From contig NC_088678.1 in NCBI RefSeq assembly GCF_950023065.1, positions 82,989,590 to 83,053,589 on the forward strand: a stretch of DNA of 64,000 bases, in the 5' to 3' direction. The position numbers were made by a program, and so were the translations under genes. Of the stretch, positions 23,490 through 32,960 are shown one piece after another. Under the pieces are notes generated by a model. The model was not told the origin of the DNA. It ran no database searches and saw only the letters and a list, made by a program, of their open reading frames with translations. The DNA comes from Planococcus citri. Its lineage: Eukaryota; Arthropoda; Insecta; Hemiptera; Pseudococcidae. Within the stretch, counting starts at the first letter, position 1, and each line of letters opens with the position of its first letter.

Positions 23490-23507
23490 CCGGCTCGAAT
23501 AGGACCA
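23490..23507 (-). other. Primer-binding site of the BEL/Pao element (candidate tRNA-Tyr)
   Basis: On the coding strand the 18 bases directly after the 5' LTR read TGGTCCTATTCGAGCCGG. This is complementary to a tRNA ending CCGGCTCGAA-TA-GGACCA. From memory, animal tRNA-Tyr ends CCGGCTCGAAGGACCA, which fits with two extra bases in the element. The position and the leading TGG make the site secure. The tRNA identity is a proposal. Confidence 0.7.
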
Positions 23508-23975
23508 TGAAATAAATTAATCGCTATAATTAATAGCAATAATAATAAAACAATAGATAATTGATTAAATATATTGAATATGTATAGCAATAAGTGCTGA
23601 ATGCCCAAATGTGCGAGAAGAAAATAGTTAATTGAGATGTTACCCCAATGAAAGTTCTAATCGCACTGAACCCAAATTCGAAATTGATTTAGGAGGTTAA
23701 CGACGTTTGTAGAGGGGGAAAATCCCACCTGCTTCTCCCTCTACCAACCCCTTAACCAAGCAGGTAGTAAATGTCGTAAATCCCTTAACCTGCAGGTGTT
23801 GGAAAGATCGGGAGAACAATGGAGTGAAATAAGGGTTATTTTATGACCCTGATAAGATCAATACGTGACTAAATAATGGGTTCGGCAGGTAACAAATAAA
23901 CTGATGAACAATGATCAGCAGGGGGTCCGAAATAAAAACACCTGCTTGATCCCACTTGCTCTAGAATTCCGAACA
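23508..23975 (-). repeat. 5' LTR of the BEL/Pao element
   Basis: This 468-bp LTR is upstream of the coding frame on the minus strand. It starts TGTTCGGAATTC at 23975 and ends TTATTTCA at 23508, and no difference from 16834-17301 was seen. As the 5' LTR it should hold the promoter of the element. I could not assign a TATA box or initiator with confidence. A leader of about 250 bases separates it from the start codon at 23257. Confidence 0.96.
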
Positions 23976-24129
23976 CCACTATTTGAAAATGATAAAATAG
24001 GAAAAATAACTGCCAAAGTGTACTCTATCCATTCTCGGTGTCAGAATTGCTCCATTCTTCTTAGTTCCACCGCCATGGAGCATAATGTGATGAAAAATCT
24101 CACCCTTCAATGTTACCCCCGGTTACGGT

Positions 24130-24187
24130 AGTAAAAATCACAATATTTTTGAATGGGATCCGGTTACTGTTTGAAATAGTAAAAATT
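24130..24187. repeat. Right terminal inverted repeat of the DNA element
   Basis: This is the reverse complement of 15921-15979 with a few differences. It shares GAATGGGATCCGGTTACT, TGAAATAGTAA and GTAAAAATCAC. It lies between the BEL/Pao element and the endonuclease fragment of the RTE-like element. Confidence 0.85.
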
Positions 24188-24198
24188 ATCCATAATTT

Positions 24199-24333
24199 TG
24201 TTTTCCATGTATTATGTATGTGTAACATCACTCCGCCTGCAGCTCTGGTTTTCATGTCAACTCCGCAGTAGATAACAATGTAATTTCCAGATTTGATTGT
24301 CCCACTTCCTTTCTTCTTTGTTTCAGACATCAA
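24199..24333 (-). pseudogene. RTE-like element: endonuclease fragment upstream of the DNA-transposon insertion
   Basis: The frame encodes SETKKKGSGTIKSGNYIVIY followed by CGVDMKTRAAGGVMLHIHNT and WKTK. This corresponds to the SE-x-K and G-x-x-hydrophobic core of AP-type endonucleases of non-LTR elements. Past about 24199 the reading passes into the terminal repeat of the inserted DNA element (residues FTTVTGGNIEG are not retrotransposon). The endonuclease resumes at 15887 with DSYNKW-HERIV and FLTIIGVYAPEE, so the break falls within the domain. Confidence 0.75.
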
Positions 24334-24334
24334 A

Positions 24335-24682
24335 ACAGTCTATATTTCTGCAGCAGCTTAGAATTTCATTTATTTCTGCTTCCTTGGCTGCATATCCTCT
24401 TACATTCCAGTTTCCGAATTTGTATTTTCTTTCATTTGTGTGTGTTTTTATTTTAACCGGGGGTTCACCTCCGCGTGGGATCCCATAGTTCCGTCCGTTT
24501 CCTGTTGTTTGTGTATTTTGAGTAAGGTCGATTTTTGTCTGACTTAGTTACCAGCCATGCCAGATATATCACGGTGATAGGGCTGCTATCGGCCTCCGCG
24601 CTTGCCTGGTCCTCTTTTAGTCGCCTTTTACGATAGGCAGAGGGTACCATAAGGATATTCTCAACCCATCCCTACACATGGG
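24335..24682 (-). pseudogene. RTE-like element: 5' region and start of the AP endonuclease
   Basis: Reading leftwards from 24682, the segment contains a CGTAAAAGGCGACTAAAAG motif (about 24610-24630), which I recall as typical of the 5' part of RTE elements. The first endonuclease residues follow: KFGNWNVRGYAAKEAEINEI, with the conserved W-N-V-R of the APE fold. A frameshift or stop then separates this from the SETKKK frame at 24333. The frame at 24465-24650 (61 aa) is probably untranslated leader rather than protein. Confidence 0.7.
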
Positions 24683-24692
24683 GTAATTACCC

Positions 24693-26050
24693 CTGTTAGG
24701 GAAATTTAATTTTTCATTAGTAGGTTACGTCGAGTTACTTTTTGGTTTTTAGTTTTTTCTTTTTCTTTCGTTCATTTCAGAGTTATAAAATAAAATTGAA
24801 TTTCTCGTCGTCAGTCGGTGAATTTTTAATACATTTTCAACGGTTTACGTAAAGTTACCAAGTTTTCTTCTTTTTCGTCGCTCGCCATCCCCCCCCCCCC
24901 CCCCCAGTCACGACACAGTTTGGGGTAGCAGAGACCTAGTTATACAGCTGTGGCTACACGACGACGACGAGGACGACGATGAAGACGACGATGGAGGCGA
25001 AAACTCGACATAAAAGTGAAATTGTTCGAACTTCGGTACACGCTATACGTGCGAGTTGCGAAGTGAAGAGAAGTATTCGCCAAAAAGCTCGTCAGTTTTT
25101 GGGCAAAAGCGACGAGGAAACTGCGCGACATTTCGTTCGTAGTATATGTGTGTAGCTGAAGAAGGATGAGGACGACGAGAAGCAGAAACATTATACGTAC
25201 CATATAAAAGCGCACGTATATATAATATGTCCGCACGCAATCCTTCAACTCGACAATGCTTTCACTTTGCGGCCCAAAACGTCCAACCCCAACCTATACG
25301 CAATATGTAACTACGAGTATACTAGACGTACCTCTACCTACTGCAGTATAACTACAGCTACGAGTATACTGGCTACAGCCACCACAGCTGTATGTAGAAG
25401 GTACCATACCACATAATGTGACATGTAAAGTTTTGCAAAAGCCTCAACATGTTGCGAAATATACTCGTACCATACTTATTATTATTCGTACGCCAGTTGA
25501 AAATTTTCTGTTTAGTCAACGTCCAAGTTTGCAATTTCGTCCACGTTTCGCATATTAATGATGTTTATGGTTCGTGTTTACATTTAAGAATGACCTACAA
25601 ATAAGTATACGTATAGTCGTCGTGCGGTTACCATTTTGAATTCAGCTAACGTAGCATTGTATACTGTGCAAAATGTACGAGTACGAGTACGAGTACTACA
25701 CTACGTGTGTACAATGATCGCCATTGCCGCAATCCGATGCTCACGACGACGGCGAAAAATTATTCCAATTCGACCTCAGTTCCTGGCATTTCATGTTTCC
25801 TGTCCTCTTGGTCTATTGTATGGTGGTGGATGTTTGTTACTGGGCTCAAATAACCCAAAACATAAAAATGGCCATCAAAAAATCGAAGCTGTCCAAAATT
25901 ATGTATTCTTGCTCCATCGAATAGGGTGGGTCTCATTTTGAAGTTTCACTGATTGGTGGTCCATTCTTCTGAAGTTAAGAAAAATAATTCCTTAGCTTTT
26001 TATTTCCTCCGCCTTGTTAAAATCAAGGAAATTAGAATACATCAGAGTCA
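24693..26050. other. Low-copy DNA with a C-run, nothing recognised
   Basis: A run of about 15 C lies near 24890-24904. A CGACGACGACGAGGACGACGATG stretch follows at 24958-24992. The word TACGAGTA and its reverse recur (25312, 25357, 25463, 25677-25695). Frames at 24940-25248 and 25636-25941 have no domain. Confidence 0.35.
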
Positions 26051-27314
26051 GTAACTCCCCCCCCCACAACTCTGATTCCCTTGCAGGAAGATCCAAGAAG
26101 TTGAAATAGTGTGAAAACAACAATTTTTAATTTTTTCTCGAACAAGGATTATTTCAAAAAATTTTGACGCCAAAATAACAAAAATTTAAACGAATTTGAT
26201 TTTTAAAAATTTTTTATGTTCAACTTTTAGAGAACTTTGGCTCATGGAAAAATGCTATTTGATAAAGTTATTACGTTGGCGAGAACTCATCCAGTATAAT
26301 TCTAACCTTGGAAGGAAAACACGCGTTAATTTAATTCCATTTTTATAAAAATACATACAACACGTACGAATAGCCCGAAAGGTATTCCATAAAAACAAGC
26401 AGGTGACTAAATACGAGTTTGCAAAAAAAAACACATCTAATTTCCTCGCATTAGCACGCTACAAATGCTAGAAAATAAACGACCGAGGACAGAAAAAAAA
26501 TAGCAAAAAATATGTACGTATATAATATACCGACAATCGAGCTAATGAAAATAAATTGCACTTTTTTTTGTTTCGTTTTACCATATACTCTTCATTATGA
26601 AATTTATACGTTTAAACGGAAATGTGTATGTACTTTTATTAAATAGGAAAATTCGTAACCGTTCGTGTATTATAATTCGCGCGACTTTGTACCCTCTGTA
26701 ACGATCAACGTTAGGGGAGGGGGAGGGAGGAGAGGAAAAAGGATTTGCAGGAGAATATCCACGTATGCCCGTGTACGAGTAGCAAAGCACACTTGAAAAG
26801 ACAATATGCGAAGTTGTACTCGTACTTGGAGAAAACAGGATATTTTTTTTCAAGTTAAGAATCAAAAAAATTAGAAAAACTTAAACGTCTGAAAATTGAG
26901 AAATTTCCGTCACTGCCATGCCACCTTTATAAATTGTTGAAAATTGGTTTGTCGTTCGCCGAAGAGCTGAGTACACCGATGCATATGTAAATGTGTCTCT
27001 GTAAGACTAAAGGATTCAGTAATAATGATATATTTAGCGCGAAAAATAAAAGCTCGGCGATTGAATACTTAGTGATGTATATGGCGAAATGTGTAGGTAC
27101 ATTACCTAGACCTACTGAACGCGGGGGACAACAGAGCACAAACAGTGTGACCAAAAAAGTGGTTGACTAGTTGTTTCTATTGTTCAAGTAATACTACAAT
27201 TTTTAGTCAAAAATACTCGAGCATCTTATATGTATTTGACCATTTTTGTTATCATTAAACTTGGAGCTCTGAAAAAAATAAAGCCACTCGGAGTCACTCT
27301 TGAAAAGTGCACTC
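26051..27314. other. Low-copy AT-rich DNA, nothing recognised
   Basis: I see no coding or repeat structure beyond short A-runs, and a GGGGAGGGGGAGGGAGGAG purine stretch near 26713-26735. Confidence 0.35.
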
Positions 27315-28905
27315 TCAGCGAATCACTGAATTGTGATGAATCAGTCGTTCACAAATGATTCATCTGCGTGAATCAATCGTTCGCGAACGATTCGTTGGTA
27401 TGAATCAGTCGTTCGCGAACGATTCGTTTGAATGAATCAGTCGTTCGTGAACGATTCGTTTGAGTGAATCAGTCCATCAGTCATTCGAGACCAATTCGTT
27501 TGAGTGAATCAGTCGTTCGCGAATGATTCATGGGGATTAATCAGTCGTTCGCGAACAATTCGTTCGAGTGAATCAGGCGTTCGCGATCGATTTGTTTGAA
27601 TGAATTAGTCGTTTGTGAACGATTCGTTCAAGTAAATCAGTCGTTTGCAAACGATTTGTTCGAGTGAATCAGTCGATCGTGAACCATTAGTTTCAGTGAA
27701 TCAGTTGTTCGAGACCAATTCGTTTCAGTGAATCAGTCGTTCGCGAACGATTCGTCTGAGTGAATCAGTCGTTCGCGAACGATTCGTCTGAGTGAATCAG
27801 TCGTTCGCGAACGATTCGTCTGAGTGAATCAGTCGTTCGCGAACGATCCGTCTGAGTGAATCAGTCGTTCGCGAACGATTCGTTCGAGTGAATCAGTCGT
27901 TCGCGAACGATTCGTTCGAGTGAATCAGTCGTTCGTGAACAATTCGTTCGAGTGGATCAGTCATTTGCAAAAAAATTTGTTCGAGTGAATCAGTCGTTCG
28001 CAAATGATTCATGGGAATGAATCAGTCGTTCGCGAACGATTTGTTCGAGTGAATCAGTCGTTCGTGAACGATTCGTTTGAGCGGATCAGTCATTTGCAAA
28101 TAATTTGTTCGAGTGAATCAGTCGTTTACTCACGATTTACCGTAGTGAATCAGTCGTTTGTGAACAATTCGTTCGAGTGAATCAGGCGTTCGCGATCGAT
28201 TCGTTTGAATGAATTAGTCGTTTGTGAATGATTCGTTTGAGTGAATCAGTCGTTGGAGTGAATCAGTCGATCGCGAACGATTCGTTCGAATGAATCAGTC
28301 GTTCGTGAACGATTAGTTTGAGTGAATCAGTCGTTCGCGAACGATTTGTTCGAGTGGATCAATTGTTCGCGAATGATTTGTTCGAGTGAAGCAGTCGTTC
28401 GTGAACGATTCGTTTGAGTGGATCAGTCATTTGCAAAAAAATTTGTTCGAGTGAATCAGGCGTTTGCGATCGATTCGTTTGAATGAATTAGTCGTTTGTG
28501 AATGATTCGTTTGAGTGAATCAGTCATTGGAGTGAATCAGTCGATCGCGAACGATTCGTTCGAATGAATCAGTCGTTCGTGAACGATTAGTTTGAGTGAA
28601 TCAGTCGTTCGCGAACGATTTATTCGAGTGAATCAATCGTTCGCGAATGATTTGTTCGAGTGAATCAATCGTTCGCGAATGATTCGTTCGAGTGAATCAA
28701 TCGTTCGCGAATGATTCGTTCGAGTGAATCAGTCGTTCGCGAACGATTTGTTCGAGTGAATCAGTCGTTCGTGAACGATTCGTATGAGTGGATCAGTCGT
28801 ATGCGAACAATTTGTTCGAGTGAATCAGTCGTTTTCACACGATTTGCCGTAGTGAATCAGTCGTTTACGAACGATTCGTGTAAGTGAATTAGTCGTTCAT
28901 TTTCA
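27315..28905. repeat. 32-bp tandem satellite built on TCGTTCGCGAACGA
   Basis: About 50 head-to-tail units have the form GTGAATCAGTCGTTCGCGAA followed by CGATTCGTNTGA. The period of 32 was counted at 27729, 27761 and 27793. The middle of the array (27720-27950) is the most uniform and the ends are more diverged. Blocks of units repeat as higher-order groups: 28195-28330 resembles 28465-28600, including the shortened unit with GTTGGAGTGAATCAGTCGATCG or CATTGGAGTGAATCAGTCGATCG. The 14-bp core is a perfect palindrome. There is no leader, constant spacer or unique spacer, so it is not a CRISPR array. Confidence 0.95.
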
Positions 28906-31319
28906 TTTTCAACGTTGATTTTTGTTTTGGGTGATTCAAGATCTGTGATTCAAATCATTATTTTATTTTATTAAACATATTTTTAAAGATCTGATTCGTG
29001 ATTCATTACTTACAGTTTTATGAGTCCCATGACGTTTACGAATATTTTTTTCGTTCTCCAATCTCTCCATCAGACGACATTATTTTCATTTTCCCAACAT
29101 TTAATTCAAATTTTGTGGTGTTACTCAACGTACTTTTTCAACTTACTACCTACTACTTTTGATATTTCAAGCAATTGTTGCTTGTTCGTCTCAACTTTAT
29201 TAAAATTTCATCAATCTTTGTTAATTTTTAGATATTTTTATTCCCATTTCACAGTTTTTTTGACACTACTAGATATGTTCTTAATTATTTTATCAATTTT
29301 TCGATCGCGTTATTTTGCTCATTTTTCGAAATGTTCCGTCAATTTTCGATCAATTTAAACTGTTTTTATTATCCATGTTTAAAAAATTTTCGATCAATTT
29401 TTACAAAGTCTTGCCGCAATTTTGCTGATTTCTAATCAATTTACGGTAATTTTCAATAAGTAGGTATAGTGAGTCGATTCAAAAATATTTCCTTTATATC
29501 CATACATCACTGGACTTTCACAGAGGAAAATGCCTTACTCGACTTTTTCTAAACATCCTGTTCGCAACATCAAAATGTCAACACCTACGAATACCTGCCC
29601 TGGAAATGTCAGTCACGTAAACAGTATCCTAAACCGTTTGAACTATGTACGTACTTCACAAAGTTCGCTCAGATGAAACGAAAAGCACCAGTCACGACTT
29701 TCTTGTCACACTGTACATATGGAACGATAAAATCGAGACGTCGTCGTCGTCGTCATCCCTCCCCCCTATTCCTGTCGCTGTTTCTGTAACAAATAACTAT
29801 AATGAGGCATGTTTTTTTGCAAAAGCTCGACAACGAAAAAAAAACGTACGTTTAATTTATTCGCGAAAAGAACATTTTTATTTGGGAAATTGTTCGAGAA
29901 TTGAGCGAATGATTATATTTGTGACAGGTTTAGTATCGATAAAAAAGGCAACTTTGATTCATTTACTAAAAATATGATCGTTAAAATGTTAATGTTGACG
30001 TATATACGCGCGAATACACCGAGAAACTTTGATATTTTCGCGTATATTTGGTGTAAGTATAGAGAGGAAAAAAAAGGCGAGGCGCGTTTTGAAGAATGCG
30101 CAGCTTTTTGATGAGAATATAAGTTGAAAATTTCCACGTTGGTAGGTTTTTTGAAACATACGCATATTATCTGGCGGCGCGGCGTGTAGCAAGTAGCAAC
30201 GTATGAGTAACACGATTCGAAAGCATATTTCACTCGCACACGTCTAATTAACTTGTATAAGAAATCTCGGTAGAAAGCTGAGTTCGTAATGACGAATAAT
30301 GCTCGTATCTTACTCGTCGTTCGTCTCGTATGGTATACGAGTACTATACGTTGGTTCTTTTTTTTTTTCGTTTGTTTGTTTCATTTTACTCTACTCATAG
30401 TACGACGAGTATACTCCCACAAAAGTATCCACCTTATATCGTATTATTTATGTATCTAGCTATTTTTTTTTTTTACGAGTAAAATTGAGCCTAGCCGAGC
30501 CGAGCCGAGCCAAGAATGTACGCCTTCAGAAATGCTATATACGAGTAAGCTGTAAGCTGTAAGCGTATTCTCTCACGCACAAAGTGTAATTTGATGTTGA
30601 GAAGTCGAGTGAATGATGCTGCGGTGCTGGCATCATTGTGTCTGTGTCGCGTTTATTATTGTACGTTGACGAGTCGAATTTACTCGTCGCATCGTTGTAT
30701 GTATTATAAATGGCGATAAAGGTACGCCTCTTGATGATTTCTACGAGTACAGTTCTAGCAGCTCGGTTGTGTATGCAACTTGGTGCTTAATCATAATACG
30801 ATTTCGGCTATAGCTTCCTCGACCTCTTGACAAGTGTGTCCTTCTGTCCATCCATCCCTTACACGGGACTCTAGCTATTCTTACGCTAAATGTCAAATTA
30901 ACACCTACTCGTACAACAATACTGTACTTATTCTGCGTCGGTTGTCGTTTACCAGCAGTAGAGCATCAATTCACTTATTCGAATAGCTATCGTATGCAGC
31001 TCGAGAGGGTGTGAGAAGAGTGGTATAAAAATGACTCTCATTTGTTATGTTCCACGCTTCACGTGATGTCTCCGTGTCTGCTTTCTGTACCTTTTGGTGA
31101 AGATTCGTCGAGGCAGTCTGTGAGTTTGATTAAGACGATGATTATTCAATGGGGATGTACAGTATTAAGTTGTTGTGTACAAATACGTTGAGATGTGAGG
31201 TTCGTGACCCGAGCGAAGTAATGTTGATAATAACTCATTACGAGTTGAGAATCATTTTTTTCTCGAGTTTGAAACGTTATTAATTTCAATTGAGGGAGAA
31301 CCCGAGTAAGTATATTTGA
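28906..31319. other. Low-copy AT-rich DNA, nothing recognised
   Basis: 28910-29010 repeats GATTCA/GATTCG words related to the neighbouring satellite. A GTCGTCGTCGTCGTCGTCATC run lies at 29734-29756. A tripled GCCGA unit (GAGCCGAGCCGAGCC) lies near 30494-30510. The frames at 29020-29358, 29645-29977 and 29913-30239 show no domain. Confidence 0.35.
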
Positions 31320-32960
31320 GCCAGTTTCTCAATGCTGTTTTAAAAACTTGAAAACAGACCTTTTTTAACAACTTTTGGTCAACAAATCGAGACTTTCAAA
31401 GCAATTTTCGACCAAAAATTTAGACTTTTCGTAGTTCTTTTTTTTCTGGACAATTTTCTGTTTTGTAAAAATGTGACTTTTTTAGAGAAATGTTGACAAG
31501 AGGCGAAACTCTGACGATTGTGGCAAGAAAACAAGGCTTTTGAACTATTCTTTGGCAATTTTGAACTTGAAAGTTACATTTTTTGGCATTTTCTTAGCAA
31601 AAAGTAGTTTTATTGGGCATTTTTTCGCAAAAAAAATGACAACTCTGGTTACAAAAGTGAGACTGAGTTATTTTTTGGCAATTATTAGATATTTTGTAAT
31701 TTTTGAAATTTTTGCTGCGACAGTTTTGGCAAAAAAAAAAGGATGGTTTTTTGACAATTCTTTGGCAATTCTGAATAATATAAAGAATGAAAATTTATGA
31801 CATTTTCTGAAAAAAAACGAGATTTTTGCTATTTTTGCAGAGGTTTTTCTGCAATTTTTGGCAAAAACGCGAGACTTTGGATCAAGTTTTGAAAAAAATC
31901 TAAAAATGAAAATTTGTGGTATTTTCTGGCAAAAAATGAAGATTTTGACAATTACAGCAGAGGGCAGAGTTTTCTTTGACAATTTTTGTAAAAAAAAAGC
32001 AAAACTTGATGTTTGTTTTTTTATGTGTTTTTTTTTTTTTGCGAAAAAACTTTCAATTCTTCAGCAATGTTTGGTAAAAGGAGAGACTGTTAAAAGATTT
32101 TTAATGTTTTTAGAAAAAAATAAATTTTTAGCAATTTCTCGTATACAATTTTTATTTGAGAAGAGTGATGATTCTTTTGAGTAACTGTTTTGTAAAAAAG
32201 TGACTTTTTTGAGAAATGTTGACAAAAAGCGAGACTTTAACAACTAGGTATAGCAAGAAAAGAAGGGTTGTGGGCTATTTTTTGGCAATTTCGGACTTGA
32301 AATTAGAAATTTTTTAGCAGAAAGCAGAGTTCTTTTTTGGTAATTTTTTCGCAAAAAAATGAGATTGATTTTTTTCCCCATAATTATTATTTTACAATTT
32401 TTGCTGAAACGGTGAGACTTTCTTATAATTTTTTCATATACTCAAAAGTGCATTTTCTTGGATGATATTGACAAATAGCACGACTTCGACAATTTTATCA
32501 AAAAATCAAGGCTTCTTGACAATTCTTTGGTAATTTTGAACATGAAAATAAGAATTTTTGGCATTTTCTGAAAAAAAGGAATATTTTACAATAATAGATA
32601 GCAAAAATCAGATCTTTTTTTTTGCAATTTTTGGTAAAAAAAAAGCGAGACTTTGGAACAATTTTTGAAAAAAATTGAAATTGAAAATTCGTGGAATTTT
32701 TAGCAAAAGAGCAACATTTTGACAATTTGAGCAGAAGGCAGAGTTTTCTTTGGTAATTTCTGAAAAAATTGTTATTTGGAATTTTTTTGCAAAAAAAACT
32801 GTGTAAAATTTTTCAGGACTATTTGGTAAAAAAAGAGACGTTTGGCAATTTTTGATATTTTTAGGGAGAAAAATAAGTTTTTTAGCAATTACTTTTTTTG
32901 CAATTTTTAATGAAAAGACAAGGGCGAGACATTCTCGCAACTTTTTTGTAAAATAGTTAC
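31320..32960. repeat. Degenerate A/T-rich repeat block (GGCAATTTT ... GCAAAAAA ... GAGACTTT)
   Basis: Loose units of roughly 60-130 bases repeat the words TTTGGCAATTTT, GCAAAAAA and CGAGACTTTGG. A longer duplicate is visible: 31470-31560 (AGAAATGTTGACAAGAGGCG, CGATTGTGGCAAGAAAACAAGGCTTTT) resembles 32205-32275. A second pair is 31855-31985 and 32630-32760 (GCGAGACTTTGGA, then AATTTTTGAAAAAAATTGAAA). The open frames on both strands come from this low-complexity composition. Confidence 0.6.

Larger units (their letters stand above)
16834..23975 (-). mobile_element. Complete BEL/Pao LTR retrotransposon (7142 bp)
   Basis: Two 468-bp LTRs that I read as identical base for base (16834-17301 and 23508-23975) flank one 1881-codon Gag-Pol frame. 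The flanking 5-bp target duplication CCACT is perfect (16829-16833 and 23976-23980), as expected for BEL/Pao integration. Read on the coding strand, the LTRs begin TGTTCGGAATTCTAG and end TTATTTCA. A primer-binding site abuts the 5' LTR (23490-23507) and a purine-rich tract abuts the 3' LTR. No env-like frame is present. The matching LTRs and intact frame indicate a very recent insertion. Confidence 0.97.
15894..24198. mobile_element. TIR DNA element (~1.16 kb without its insertion) inside the RTE-like endonuclease
   Basis: Left 15921-15979 and right 24130-24187 are inverted copies: both contain AGTAACCGGATCCCATTC next to TTACTATTTCA and GTGATTTTTAC. A second inverted block follows further in: left about 16058-16090 (GGGGTAACATTGAAGGATTT), right about 24095-24125 (CCTTCAATGTTACCCCCGG). 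A 7-bp repeat TGTTTTC (15887-15893 and 24199-24205) is the candidate target duplication, and the endonuclease reading resumes around it. The outermost tips are not well matched. The superfamily is unknown and no transposase was seen. A BEL/Pao element splits it at 16834-23975. Confidence 0.75.
12730..24682 (-). mobile_element. RTE-like non-LTR retrotransposon, split by nested insertions
   Basis: On the minus strand, the pieces form one AP-endonuclease plus reverse-transcriptase frame. The endonuclease start is near 24421 (FGNWNVRG), with SETKKKGSGTIKSGNYIVIY at 24333-24270. It continues at 15860-15590 (FLTIIGVYAPEE, then MIDHFIANE and GTDHHFV). The reverse transcriptase follows at 14640-13228 (DGIPTELYKYASG, NGFRKGRSCTDA, GVCQGFPLSCVLFNMYMD, VLFADDQAVL), and the tail at 13156-12818 (YGSEVWALRKSDKRR). 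GTAATTACCC flanks it at 12720-12729 and 24683-24692. The 3' end is a CGA/ACG trinucleotide run (12730-12745), as in RTE-clade tails. Subtracting insertions leaves about 3.1 kb, normal for RTE. Frameshifts and stops show that it is dead. The exact clade is inferred from organisation. Confidence 0.85.

Noticed and set aside
24465..24650. 61-aa frame as a separate protein
   Set aside because: It coincides with the leader of the RTE-like element, which carries the CGTAAAAGGCGACTAA motif, and is better explained as untranslated sequence.
27315..28905. CRISPR array
   Set aside because: The 32-bp units are directly abutting with no unique spacers, and the surroundings are eukaryotic transposons.
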